Source: Larimichthys crocea (lineage: Eukaryota > Chordata > Actinopteri > Sciaenidae). From it: a stretch of 64,000 bases of DNA. The DNA lies in NCBI RefSeq assembly GCF_000972845.2, contig NC_040015.1:5553611-5617610 (forward strand), given 5' to 3'. The notes under the pieces are model-generated. The model made no database searches. It had not been told where the DNA came from and saw only the letters and a list, made by a program, of their open reading frames with translations. Both the position numbers and the translations under genes were made by a program. Positions 21,473-32,283 of the stretch are shown one piece after another. The number at the start of each line of letters is the position of its first letter. Positions within the stretch are counted from its first letter, which is position 1.

Positions 21473-24038
21473 AACTTCGGGTCCGTTGGACTGTCCAATC
21501 TGTTCCAGGCAACGCCTCGCGCGCCTGGACAAACACCTTCTGAGAGGCCACCAAATCATGTCAGCTGCGGTAAGTTGAGCTGTCTCGACACCTATGTCAA
21601 AACACTGGGTTGTCTGCGGTGGCGTCGTCTGACCAATTTTACCATTTTACTACGCAGGAACGAGAGCCAATAATGCTAGAGGCAAGGAGGCTTGCCATCG
21701 CCCGAGAGTTTATGGAACTCCGGGGAACCGACCCCAGGGTTGGTGGGAGACGGCTTTGGGTACGGCCTCGGCTCCGCTGTCATCTGCTGGTGCCACCACT
21801 GCAACCCTGGGTCAGTGGCGGAGGACGCCTTCAAATCTAATGTCCAGCCAGTCCAGTTGCCAGCGTTACAGTTCCCAGACGAAGGATGGTAATAACAGTA
21901 ATCCATCATCCTGCTGCAACTGTAAATGCCTGGAACTGCTGAAGCAGGTGGAAGCACTGGAAGCCGCCTTGAAGAAGATGTCAAAGGAAGCTCTAGCAGC
22001 GGCTAGGACTTCCATGTCGTCAGCTAGGACATCCTCTGACATCCAGTCGACGACAGCCGAGAAGCACGCACGGCGGGAGCCGCTTCAAAAGACCCCCGAT
22101 TCTGCCCGCAAAGAAGATCAAGTGCTGAAAGGCGTGATGAAGGGAACGCTGTATGGTAAGTGTGCCTTTGATTGTTGGTCTGTCAGACTTAGGTCAGCTT
22201 CCACCTTCTTGCTTACCGTCGGTTTAGGCCTGGGGCAACTTCCAGATTCTGGACACTTCCAACTTGGAAGGGCAGAACCTGGAAGGCTTCCGGTTCTGTT
22301 ATTACATGGTGGGTAGCCTGCCTGAAAGCGCCACAAAGCACGACTTGCAATTTCTTGCCCGGATGGACAAGCTCAGGAAGTAAGTATGTGTCTGTGTGTG
22401 GTCAACCAGGCCTGTCGGACACACCTCTCTTGCGCTGTCTTCCACAGATACCCGAATTACCTGAAGAACAAGGGATATATGCCAACCACGATTCGGAACA
22501 TGGCGCTAAATCTTGTCAGCCTCTACAAACATGTCAAAAATGTTTTCTTGGAAGAGAGCAGACTGAAGGTGGAAGACATTGACCGTGTACTGTATGAGCT
22601 GACCAGGCTCCAAGCTGAGATTAGAAGGTATGTTGTCATCCGGCAACAGCGGGTCAAGCGGCAAAAGACCAGTTAGTTCTTTTATCAAGTGTCAACATTC
22701 CACATTCCCTTCGCGCAGGGGGCTGACACTCCATCTCTCTTCTCTTCTCCACAGACAACCAACTTGATTCGTAGCAGGAACTAAGCTTCCTTTATGCCAC
22801 CAAGAGACAGATCCCCATGCTGATGGGTAAGACACCTGTCCGTCCTGGGTTAGAGATCTCTCTGTTGCTCTCGAGACAAACTGTTTGTGAAAACGGGCTA
22901 TATAAAATAAAGTTGCCTTGCCTTGCCTTTTTAGATGCCATAGACAAAGATGGATACCAAAGGAACAAACACTCTACTCTCAATGGGTTACTTGATGGGT
23001 TACCTATGTACAATCAGTGGCCACCGGTCAGTGGTGCTGACAAGCATGACAATGGAGCAGGTGGCCAATGCGGATCAGTGGAATAATGGCACAAGATTCC
23101 AGGTCTTGGTGAGTAGTCCCTCTTCCTTCAATGTTCTCGCTTACTCCCCACCAGAGAGTTGGCTTATGAAAATCGCAGGCTACGGATGAAAGCGCTCATG
23201 TGTAAAAAAAGTAAAGCCAAGGCAAAGCACAAATCCAAAGTCTGCGATGAACAAGAGGCATGCTACTCCCTCTCCTCCGAGAGCAGCGAAGACAGGGACG
23301 AGCCTGTGTATGATGACGAGCCTGAATCCAGCTCGCTCAGCTCATCCTCTTCCGAAGAGCTGTCAATAAGGAGCCAGCGTCGTCCCCGGCTCAAGAGGAG
23401 GCTCTGTCCCCTCTCCCAAGCAGAAGCCAGAGGCCGACATTATGTCGACAGTAGCCGCAGCCACACCCTCCAAAATCCAAGTGACGCTCCAAAGGGTCGA
23501 CAACAACAACCAACAATGCCTCAAAGAATTCAGCATTGTCTTGAACATGCCAAGAGAAAGCAACGGGAGGCCACCTTCCCGTCAGCTTGAGGCCACCGAT
23601 GGAGTCCTGACCACCCCGTCCAAGCTGAGGCCCCCTGAGGCTTCTCCTTCCTACTCAGTAGGAGAAACCGAGGCCGCTGAGGCCGAAGCTGCTGAGGCTG
23701 CAGAGGCTGAAGCTGCTGATGCTGCAGAAGCCAAAGCCACTGAGGCCGAAGATGCTGAAATAGCCAAGGCTGAAGGCGCAGAGGCCACTGAGGCCGAAGC
23801 TGCTGAGGCCGCAGAGGCTGCAGAAGCTGCAGAAGCCAAAGCCACTGAGGCCGAAGATGCCGAAATAGCTGAGGCTGAAGGCGCAGAGGCCACTGAGGCC
23901 GAAGCCGCAGAGGCTGAGGCAGCAGAGGCCGAGGCCACTGAGGCTGATGTCGTAGAGACCGCTGAGGCTGAGGTCACAGAGGCAGAGGCCGCTGAGGCCG
24001 TTGTGGCCACCGAACCCAAGGCTGCCATGGCCAATTGA
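21473..24038 (+). CDS. Multi-exon gene with zinc finger and tyrosine-recombinase (Crypton-like) signature
   Basis: Exons were inferred from AG/GT borders. 21473-21569 holds a C2H2-like finger, CPICSRQRLARLDKHLLRGH. 21658-22155 holds a Leu/Ala coiled coil near CLELLKQVEALEAALKK. About 22307-22379 joins in phase to 22448-22627, giving LRKYPNYLKNKGY and a helical segment like the core-binding domain of tyrosine recombinases. 22935-23108 holds YLCTISGHRSVVLTSMTMEQ, resembling the first catalytic Arg box. 23155-24038 is a basic then Ser/Glu-rich tail. The later H-x-x-R and Tyr boxes were not found. Indels in exon 2 and in the last exon suggest decay or sequencing error. AATAAA lies at 24257. It could be a domesticated Crypton-type gene or a dead copy. 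Confidence 0.45.
23664..24030 (+). repeat. Ala/Glu-coding minisatellite in the last exon
   Basis: Repeats of GAGGCCGAAGCTGCTGAGGC-type units of 6-15 bp code for alternating Glu-Ala with few interruptions. It lies in a different frame from the basic part of the same exon (23159-23590). The opposite strand is also open because of the repeat and is not a gene. Confidence 0.85.
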
Positions 24039-24256
24039 TTCTCTGTTGAAAGAAGTTCAGTGTTTGTTTTTTGAAATATAAGTTGCCAAATGTACAGTGC
24101 TGGGAAGAATTATGTACAGCGATTGTCATTTTTTTTCTGTTGACACTATGTTCATAAATTATAGAATATAAGAACTTTCAGTTTAATTAAGAGCATGATT
24201 TTCAGTTTTCATTATGTCAGGGTTGGGAGAACGCCCGTACTGCTTTTCTGCAATAT

Positions 24257-24262
24257 AATAAA
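24257..24262 (+). terminator. Polyadenylation signal AATAAA
   Basis: AATAAA, about 220 bp after the stop of the recombinase-like gene, followed by a T-run at 24267-24281. Confidence 0.5.
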
Positions 24263-24314
24263 GCTTTTTTTTTTTTTTTTGCCAACTGCACGTGTGTGTT
24301 AGTTCCAGTTACTA

Positions 24315-24800
24315 GACTTGGGGCATCTTCCAGATTCTGGACACTTCCAACTTGTAAGGGCAGAAGTTGGAAGCCTTCAATATTCGCGCTTAACGGCGGT
24401 ATTTAGGCTTGGGGCAGCTTCCAGATTCTGGACAATTCCACATTCCATATTATGGACAGTTCCAACTTGGGAGTGCAGAATTTGGAAGCCTTCCACATTC
24501 TCACTTAACGGCAGTATTTAGGCTTGGGGCAGCTTCCAGATTCTGGACATTTCCAACTTGTAAGGGCAGAAGTTGGAAGACTTCCACATTCTTGCTTACC
24601 ATCAGGTTAGACTTGGGGCAGCTTCCAGATTCTGGACAATTCCACATTCCATATTATGGAGAGTTCCAACTTGGAAGTGCAGAATTTGGAAGCCTTCCAC
24701 ATTCTCGACAGTGAGACAGGAAGACTTGGGGCAGCTTCCACATTCTAGACAGTTCCAACTTGGAAGTGCAGAATTTGGAAGACTTCCATATTCTCACCTG
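24315..24800 (+). repeat. TTCCA/TGGAA minisatellite, block 3
   Basis: Five consecutive units, alternating between long (with ATTCCATATTATGG) and short (without it) forms, ending just before module I. Translated frames from this array look protein-like but are only repeat translations. Confidence 0.9.
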
Positions 24801-24859
24801 TCAAGTTGAAATGCAGAATCGCTTGTAGGTGAAAATGTGGAATCTTCCACATTATTCTT

Positions 24860-25912
24860 ACACACTTATTAGCAGAGGTCAGCTTTTTCACTTCCTGTGT
24901 CAACAAGCAGCTGGAAAAAAAAAGCAGTGTAAACGGGCTGGGCAACTGCACACAAGGCACCGTCTTCCTCGTCGGCCGATTTGAAATTGCAGTTGAAACA
25001 ACGTGCAGGTTAGTGGGCATCAGCCGCAAGTCATGTTTTCCCTCCTGAGACCAAACATGTGGCGTGCTTATTTTGTGTGGCTTTGAATATTGCCGGCACA
25101 TGAAATGGCGCTAATTAGCGAGCTAATGGTAGCAAAACTGATAGGAATTTGGAAGCAGACCATATGCTTCCAAGTTCACACCTACTAGGATTATTTTTCA
25201 GTTCGTGGCTCGTGCATCGCCTGTGATTGCTTTTCCACCTGAGATGGTGAGTAGATGAGATTTACTCCTGGACTGTGGGATATCTCTAATGCGGTTTGTT
25301 CATTTCCTTCAACTCTTTTCCACCCACACACAGCCCAAGTTGAGATCCAGAGCTTTTTGCGAGATCCCAAAGTGAGAATGGGGGGTGCCGCGGCGATTGC
25401 GGCCCAAGGGGCCCTCTGCCCAACCTGTGGCTCATGTGGACCCATGCCAAAGATGGGGAATCTCCGTCCGAGGTGCAGAGAATGAGTAAGACAGAGGCTT
25501 CCCTTTTATTTCGCCTTGCCCCACTGAGGTGGCCACCTAAGTTTGCTAACTCTTTTCCTTATCTCTCTCCAGGGTCAACATCAGTGAGGTGCAGGGGGAC
25601 GGTTTGAATGTTGTCGTGCACAGCCCAGGCACCAGTCCCGACCCCAGAGTCAGGTCACCGCCTCAGCCTCCTGCTGAGGATTCCACAGATGTCGGCAACA
25701 ATCCGCCGAGCGCCAGACAGCCTGAGCTTCTTTTGAACACAGGTGCCAACAGGGACTTGGCCACCGATCCCCCAGACATACAGGGGTTTGACCCCCGAGT
25801 ATCCATCTGCACAGTGGTGTGCACTCTTGACATTGAAGTGAAGTGCAGTTTGAGTGATGCATATCATCCCATGTTGTACTGTAGAGGGAATGCTGTCCAC
25901 CACTTTATGTGA
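24860..25912 (+). other. Gene-like module I: exon islands with GT-AG borders
   Basis: Exon 1 ends at 25008 (GCAG|GTTAGT). Micro-exon 2 is 25202-25246 (45 bp, ...GAGATG|GTGAGTAG). Exon 3 is 25334-25485 and includes CPTCGSCG and a basic end. Exon 4 is 25573-25912, open to a stop. Introns 1 and 2 are 193 and 87 bp. Modules II-IV have the same geometry. The protein is not recognised. Exon 3 suggests a small zinc-ribbon-like Cys cluster. Confidence 0.45.
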
Positions 25913-25919
25913 TGGGATA

Positions 25920-26340
25920 AAGGTTGACCAAAAAATTCCAGATTCTCATTGAGTCTTCCACATTATCACTTACCGTCTGTTTAGTCTTGGGGCAGCTTCC
26001 AGGATTCTGGACACTTCCAACTTGTAAAGGCAGAATTTGAAAGCCTTCCACATTCTCACTTAACGGTGGTATTTAGACTTGGGGCAGCTTCCAGATTCTG
26101 GACAATTCCACATTCCATATTGTGGAAGGTTCTAACTTGGAAGTGCAGAATTTGGAAGCCTTCAACATTCTCGCTTACCATGGGGTTAGACTTGGGGCAG
26201 CTTCCAGATTTTGGACAATTCCACATTCCATTTGTGGACAGTTCCAACTTGGAAGTGCAGAATTTGGAAGCCTTCCATATTCCTGCCTGTTGAGTTGAAA
26301 TGAGGAATCGCTTGTAGGTGAAAATATGGAATCTTCCACA
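25920..26340 (+). repeat. TTCCA/TGGAA minisatellite, block 4
   Basis: Three full units and fragments between modules I and II. Confidence 0.9.
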
Positions 26341-26344
26341 TTCT

Positions 26345-27130
26345 TACTTGTTAGCAGAGGTCAACTCGTTCACTTCCTGTGTCAACAGGAAGTCGGCCAT
26401 TATAGTGGTAAAGACGAACTCGGCAGCTACACAAACGGCAGCTCTTTGCTGGTGCTGTTAAAATTACATTTGAGAGAAGGCAAGTGTGTGTGGGTGACCC
26501 CAAAAACCTCAAGTGGTGGTTATCCCTCGGGGGACCAAAATCAGGGCATGTTTATTTGTGTAAAATCTTTTTTTTGTTGGCGGAAAAAAAACAGCGCTAG
26601 CGAGCTAATGCTAGCACATTAAATAGGATTTTGGAACCATGTGGTCTGCTTCCACATTCTCACCTTTTACATTCCTTTTGTATCCCAGGAGGCACATCTC
26701 CCCCTGGCTGATTTTGACACAAGATGGTAAGTACGCAAGGATGTTTAACTGATATGTAAGCTGTGATGCAGTTTTTCATCCCCATACAATGTCCCCCCCA
26801 ACCACGCAGTCTGGCCAACAACCAACTCCAAGCCAATGCGGAGCAGGAGCAAACGACCCTCCGCCTGAGTACACCTGCTGCATTCATCGCTCACAGCAAC
26901 GCCCCACTTCCCCGACCCCCACCGATGAAAGCCCGAAATTGGAGATGTCCCAGGATAGTAAGCCGGGAGAAGGAAACCAGCCCAAGAAGGCCACAAAGAA
27001 ATCTGATGAAGGAGGGGCCGAAATAAATGCGAATTAGAGTTAGGATTCTGTTCTGTTGGAGATGTGTTCTCTGATGTATCAATAGGAGGAACATGTTGTG
27101 AGCAAATAAAGGTTTTTGCTAGAGGTATGT
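26345..27130 (+). other. Gene-like module II
   Basis: A candidate exon 1 ends near 26483 with a weak donor. Micro-exon 2 is 26689-26726 (38 bp, CAAGATG|GTAAGTAC). Exon 3 is 26810-27037, coding a Pro/Ser/Gln-rich stretch with CCIHRSQQR and a Lys-rich tail. Intron 2 is 83 bp. AATAAA lies at 27105-27110. The structure parallels modules I, III and IV, while the exon sequences differ strongly. Confidence 0.45.
26372..26393. promoter_or_regulatory. Inverted pair of ETS-like sites
   Basis: ACTTCCTG and CAGGAAGT face each other around a 6-bp spacer, upstream of exon 1 of module II. The same palindrome is found at 27347-27368 and 39134-39155. Each half matches the core of ETS-factor sites. Binding is inferred only. 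Confidence 0.35.
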
Positions 27131-27159
27131 GACTTGTCCTTGTTTTTATTGCAGGGGTG

Positions 27160-27320
27160 GTTAGGCTTGGGGCAGCTTCCAGATTCTGGACAATTCCACA
27201 TTCCATATTGTGGACAGTTCCAACTTGGAAGTGCAGAATTTGGAAGTTGGAAGTAGAGGCAGTATTTGGAAGTGCAGGATTTGGAAGCATAGGCAGAATT
27301 TGGAAGCCTTCCACATTCTC
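27160..27320 (+). repeat. TTCCA/TGGAA minisatellite, block 5
   Basis: One unit with an extra short run of GGAAGT words, 5' of module III. Confidence 0.88.
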
Positions 27321-27324
27321 ACCT

Positions 27325-27976
27325 GTTACCTGAGGTCAACTTTTTCACTTCCTGTGTCAACAGGAAGTAGCAGCAACGAGGATATAGCAGAACCAAGTGA
27401 GGAAGAGCATATCTGGCAGCTTCCAAGCACGGTCCAAGCAGTAGCAAATGCAGGTAAGTCATGGTGGGTGTCTGCAACAATCTGAAGTGCCCCTTTCCCT
27501 CTGGTGACCAAACAAGTGTTGCATTTATTCGCATGTCTTGAGTTTTCCCAATATCTGTGGCTATGTCATTTATCATGCTAATGCTAGTGGAATAGATCAG
27601 AATCAGGAAGCATGCGCTTTGCTTCCAGTTTTAACAAGTTACATTGTTTTTCTAGGCAGTGCGTCTGCTTTTGACGTGACATGAAGATGGTAAGCAGATG
27701 AGCCTGGCAAATCAGTTGTATGGTAGTTTTGTGATGTTGTTTGTCATGCTATTCACCTATTTTCTCTGTACACAGTTCAAACATACCTCTCGATACAGCC
27801 GCTCATCCAGACTCAAACGTCTCGCGAGCTTTAAAACCAAAAGCCCATCGTGCACAGACCAAGACATCTCTGGAACCAGCAGCACATACCTCTCAGCCCA
27901 ACAAAGCGAGGGCGATCTCAGGGCAATCTGGTGCTGCAATGTGTGTCATCATGAGTAATTAAAATAGAATTGACTT
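27325..27976 (+). other. Gene-like module III, 3' end cut by ERV insertion
   Basis: Exon 1 ends at 27453 (AATGCAG|GTAAGTC) and codes an acidic stretch. Micro-exon 2 is 27656-27689 (34 bp, GAAGATG|GTAAGC). Exon 3 is 27776-27958 with CTDQDISGTSSTYLSAQQ. Introns are 202 and 86 bp. Exon 3 resembles exon 3 of module IV (CTDQYISGTNSTYLSDQE), which shows common descent. The tail after GAGTAATTAAAATAGAATTG ends at the ERV LTR (27977). Confidence 0.5.
27347..27368. promoter_or_regulatory. Inverted pair of ETS-like sites
   Basis: Same ACTTCCTG / CAGGAAGT palindrome as at 26372, placed just before the coding-like part of exon 1 of module III. Confidence 0.35.
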
Positions 27977-28404
27977 TGTCGCGGAAATCCGATAAAGACT
28001 GAGAACACGATCAGTAATAAATGAGAACTTTATTCTTGGCCAAGGAGAGACAACAGTACGAGTACAACAGTCGCAAAGTTCTCTCTGCTGATAATACATT
28101 CAACGGCTCCTTTTGTAGACATTTCTCCCCCTCCCTCTCCTCTGAGGTAATAAAAGAGAGACTCTAATTGCATTGGGGGGGGTTACACTCGTAAATATCT
28201 GGTTTACTCCCCCTTCCACATTGTGGCTGGTACCAACATCTCTGGGACAGAGAGAAATGTCTACACTCAACCATATATCAACCCATCAGGAGGCAGTCTC
28301 CTAGATAGGACAAAGTTCATACAAAGTTAAACACAAAAATATAATTGTAAAGTAAAGTAAGCATAAAATAGTAAAACAGAGGTTAAAAGAATTTTTCCAC
28401 TACA
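27977..28404 (-). repeat. ERV1 3' LTR (428 bp)
   Basis: On the minus strand it starts TGTAGTGGAAAAATTC right after the polypurine tract and ends TTTCCGCGACA. It contains AATAAA on the minus strand near 28027-28032. The partner LTR is not in the window, so insertion age cannot be estimated here. Confidence 0.75.
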
Positions 28405-28421
28405 CTTTCCCCCTTTTGATT
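28405..28421 (-). promoter_or_regulatory. ERV1 polypurine tract
   Basis: Minus strand AATCAAAAGGGGGAAAG immediately before the LTR TG. It would prime plus-strand DNA synthesis. Confidence 0.75.
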
Positions 28422-28610
28422 ACACATTAATCAAAAAATACAAAATCATCAATCAATCAATCAAACATGACAATTCACAAGGATTCAAGACATGTCATCA
28501 TACAGATTGCCTGTATGATGACGTGTACTATTTTTGTGAAAGATAGACCCTGCTGTGTCAATTACAAAAGTATATATAAAGAAAAATAAAAAGGGGAAGA
28601 AATCATATGT

Positions 28611-29240
28611 TTACATCTCATCCTCAGACGAAGCTGAGGAACCACAATCACTAACAGGGAAAGGATCTTCCTTTAACAAAAGTTCAGCCTGTGACAAGAG
28701 TGCATACTGACCAGTCACTGTCTCGCCTATCCAATGATGCATCAAGGCTTTCATACAGGTAAGAGTGCATGTACAAAAGAATAATATTAATCCTAGGGTG
28801 ATAAGTACAGGTATCAAAAGTTGGAAAACCATTGCGCCCCAGGGTCCGAATCTAGAACTCAACCATGCATTAAAGGAGGTTCCTGCTGAAGCAGAGGGCC
28901 CAAACTCATCTCAAATCTTCTCAAGTACATGAATAACAGATGTTATATTGTCACTATTATCAGGAATTAAAGTCACACATGCATCACCAGTCAAATTAAG
29001 GGTTACACACAAACCACCGGTACGTGCAGTAAGATAATCTAGGGCCATTTCATGTTTCAGCAAAGTCATACGATGAGATTGTTGAGTAGTTGAAAGAAGT
29101 CTAAAGCCATTTATAGTCTAATTAGCAAACAAAGACATGGAAAAAGTGACATTATCCAGGTGGTCTGCCAAAATAGTCACACCATACCAGGGAAAAAATC
29201 AAAAATGCAATCACAAAAGAAAACCACAGAATGCATCTCA
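28611..29240 (-). pseudogene. ERV1 Env transmembrane-subunit remnant
   Basis: An intact 83-codon end (28862-28611) has a membrane anchor after a Phe-Gly-Pro-Trp-Gly stretch, then a Cys-rich juxtamembrane part and an acidic tail. Upstream (about 29100-28910), the pattern ALDYLTARTGGLC followed by a second Cys and IPDN is the immunosuppressive/Cys-loop region of gamma-type TM proteins. Stops interrupt it, and the surface subunit is deleted between here and integrase (29240-29445). Confidence 0.7.
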
Positions 29241-29444
29241 TCCCACAACCTAAATATCGTCTTTGATCAGTCATGATGATCATCCCTTGAAGGTCAATCA
29301 AGCTGACTCGTGTTTTTGTGCTCTCTGGAAGTGTATTGTGTACAGTTTAATCACCGGTGCAGTAGAAGCGGCTCACTATAATGAATCAACGCAGCCTCGC
29401 TTTACGTTTGTGCATGCGAGTGTACTCCTGCAGGCTTGGTGGGG

Positions 29445-30645
29445 TTACGACTCTGTGGGGTTGGGCACCCTCTTGCAGTGGTGGGCATGGATCCAAGTTG
29501 CTCTCTCTGCGACCTTCACCGCTGTGTGCGTTGTGAGTAACACTTGGAACGGCCCTTGCCACCTCTCAGACCTCCAGTGCTTCCTTCGCAGGTTTTTTAT
29601 CACCACCCAATCGCCAGGCTGGATCGAGTGTAGGGGACCTGTGGCCTGCTGAGGGAGGGCTGCTTTAACCTGTTGAGAAACTTGAGACAACATACCAGAG
29701 AGCAGTTTCCAATACTCAATCATGTTAAGTATGTAAGACAAAACAATGGGCAGTGCATCCGTCCAGGACAAACCTGTTTCTTCACAACATTTAGCAAGTT
29801 TTGCTTTGAGCGTACCATTCTCTCTCTCCACTGCTCCCCCACTCTGTGGATGATATACACAATGTTTTTTCATGTCAGTGCCTAAGAACTGTCCCACTGC
29901 CTCCACTGCAGCATTTACAAAGTGTGTGCCGTTATCACTACTGATTCTTGATGGAATTCCCCATCGTGGAATGATTTCTGTTAACAGAGCCTTAGTGACT
30001 GCATGGCTGTTAGCATGTTTTGCTGGAAAAGCTTCCACCCACTTAGACCACATATCTACCATCACTAGACATGGGGCGGCTGTGGCTCACAGGCAGAGCG
30101 AGTCGTCCACTAATCAGATGATCGGTTCGATCCCCCGGCTCCCCCGTCTGCATGCCAAAGTGTCCTTGGGCTAGATACTGAACCCCAAGTTGCTCCCGAA
30201 GGCTGTGCCATCGGTGTATGAATGTGTATGAATGCTTAGATCCTTAAACTGATGAGCAGTTGGCACCTTGCACGGTAGCCAGTGCCATCAGTGTATGAAT
30301 GTGTGTGAATGGGGTGAATGAGATATGTAGTGTAGAGCGCTTTGAGTGGTCGGAAGACTAGAAAGGCGCTATATAAGTACAGTCCATTTACCATTTTAGA
30401 CAATACTTCTTCCCTTTGTCTGGAGTTAGTTCTATGAAATCCATCATTAAGTGATCAAATGGTTTATCTGGTGGTGGGTGTGCTGCTGCAGGGACAGGAT
30501 TACCTCTTCCTGCATTGTAGGTTGCACAAATAACACAAGTTTGACAATATTTCTGTGCATATGCTGAAAAACCCTTTGTAAACCAGTGTTGTGTTATTGC
30601 CTGTAACATTCCCCCTTTTGACACATGGTCTAACCCGTGTGTCAA
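29445..30645 (-). pseudogene. ERV1 integrase, split by a SINE
   Basis: The N-terminal part (30645-30398) has the CQTCVIC half of the HHCC zinc site and FDHLMMDFIEL with the first catalytic Asp. After the SINE the frame resumes with the rest of the catalytic core (SSDNGTHF, then HPQSGGAVERENGTLK) and a C-terminal SH3-like part (GDWVVIKNLRRKHW). All three catalytic acids can be seen. Apart from the SINE the sequence is well kept, so the SINE is a relatively recent insertion. Confidence 0.82.
30071..30397 (+). mobile_element. Teleost tRNA-derived SINE
   Basis: It begins with a tRNA-related head (GGGGCGGCTGTGGCTCACAG with A box, GGTTCGATCCC B box), then a conserved body with AGTGTCCTTGGGCTAGATAC, GAATGTGTATGAATG words and a tail ending AAGGCGCTATATAAGTAC, a widely distributed fish SINE layout. 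It interrupts the ERV integrase. TAGACA is found on both sides (30068-30073 region and 30396-30401 region), consistent with a short target duplication. Confidence 0.85.
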
Positions 30646-30649
30646 TTTA

Positions 30650-31927
30650 GCAAAATGAGGAAAAACTGTTTAGGTAAACAGGGCCGTCCACCCGGACCGA
30701 ACCAAACCTTATCTTTGTATTGAGCTCCACATGCTCTCCACTGGGTTACTTCAGGAGGAGAGGCAAATGACTGAAATGCAGAGAGGGAGTCAGGGAGTGT
30801 GTTTGAGAGAAAACAGAACGCCTCAGCTGGGGGAGGAGGGAGTGATAAATCAGCAGCGCGCTTGGCTGCAGCATTGCCTTTAGATACAGAGTCTGTGTCA
30901 CCTGTGTGAGCTTGACACTTGCAAACTGCAATCTGTTTTGGCAAAAGAATAGCATCCAATAAAGCTAAAACTTTGTCATGATGTAAGATAGGCTTTCCAT
31001 CAGATTTAAGAACATTTCTGTGTTTCCATAGTGCGCAAAAATTATGCACCACACCAAAGGCGTAGCGAGAATCTGTATAGTCACTGAGCGACCTTTTGCT
31101 AGTGTGCAAGCCGCAGTGAGAGCTATCAATTCAGCGGCCTGTGCCGAATAATTAGAGGGCAAAGAGCCCGATTGCACTATGGAGTGATCATCACATACAG
31201 CAAAGCCCACCTTGTTTAACCCAGATTGAGTATCTCGAAAGGCAGAACCATCAACATAAAAGTCAAAATCAGGGTTAGTAAGAGGAGTCTCTTGCAGATC
31301 GGGTCTTGGTGTGCAAACCTGTTGAAGAATAGCAACACAATCATGAGATTCACCATCATCTGAAGAAGGTAAAAAAGTGGCAGGGTTAAGAACAGTGCAT
31401 CTTTTCACAGTAATGTTAGGCATATCCAACAAAACAGTGTTGTATCTTAACCAACGTGCTGTTGAAAGATGAGATGTTTTTTGTTCCAACAGGATCATAG
31501 AGACTGCATGGGGAACAAGAGTTAGATCAGAATATCCAACAATTTCCCTAGAAGCTAAAACAGCTTTCTCTGCAGCCGCTACTGCCCTGAGGCAGCGAGG
31601 CAGTCCAGCAGCCACTGGGTCTAACTTAGAAGAGAAATAGGCCACTGGTCTCAGCCGCCCTCCATGTTCCTGCAAAAGAACTGATGTCATACAACCATTC
31701 TTTTCATCCACAGTCTGAGTGAAAGGCCTGAGTGGGTCTGGGAGGCCTAATGTAGGAGTTGACTGCAATAAAAGCTTCAAATCAGTGAAGGCCTGTGTTG
31801 CATCATGAGTCCAGGTCAAACGGTCTGAAGATTGTAGACCTTTACCATAAATTAGGGCTCCCAACGGGGCCTCTAACTCAGCATAGTTAGGAATAAACTG
31901 TCGACAATAAGAGCACATTCCCAAAAA
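30650..31927 (-). pseudogene. ERV1 RT connection and RNase H remnant
   Basis: FLGMCSYCRQFIPNYAELEAPLGALIYG (RT thumb/connection) continues the RT piece at 35389-35615. DFYVDGSAF marks the RNase H start, and TDSRYAFGVVH lies in a second frame after a frameshift near 31080. RNase H ends with a KAHT-like QAHTGDTDSVSKGNAAA. The left border with the Gypsy element carries the target duplication AAGAC. Confidence 0.8.
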
Positions 31928-31932
31928 AAGAC

Positions 31933-32249
31933 TGTGGACGGGGGCGTGGTGCATCAGCTGCAGGAGAGAGGTGTGGGGAGGGCTCAGGACAGCAGCGCCA
32001 GGTGAGTGTGATTGGCACACCGGTGCCCAACTGGCTAATCACTCTCGCCCTCTTTTGCCAACACAGTAGCGTGCTGGACGGGATGAGGAAGCAGGACGGA
32101 CAGACAAGGACGCTGGCAGACGGCAGCAAGACGCCTGCGAACGGCTGCAGTGTTGACTCGCTCATAGCTGAATAAAGAATCCCTCATAAACTGTCTTTGG
32201 TCTCTGACTGGTCTGTGCAGTGACCCACAGTGGCAGCAAGCCTGTCACA
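31933..32249 (+). repeat. Gypsy element 5' LTR (317 bp)
   Basis: TGTGGACGGGGGCGTGG to AAGCCTGTCACA. It differs from the 3' LTR by one block of about 20 bp (near 32133-32155) and very few substitutions, so the insertion is recent. AATAAA at about 32171. Confidence 0.93.
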
Positions 32250-32252
32250 TTT

Positions 32253-32270
32253 TGGCGCCCAACCGGCACA
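32253..32270 (+). promoter_or_regulatory. Gypsy element primer binding site
   Basis: TGGCGCCCAACCGGC starts 3 bp after the 5' LTR. It matches the 3' end of a Lys-type tRNA over its first 11 bases. Confidence 0.6.
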
Positions 32271-32283
32271 GCACAGAGACAAA

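Noticed and set aside
23651..24034. Ala/Ser-rich protein on the minus strand
   Set aside because: Antisense shadow of the Glu-Ala repeat.
20725..27320. Proteins rich in GAASRFW/LEAAPS-type words
   Set aside because: They are translations of the TTCCA/TGGAA minisatellite in several frames.
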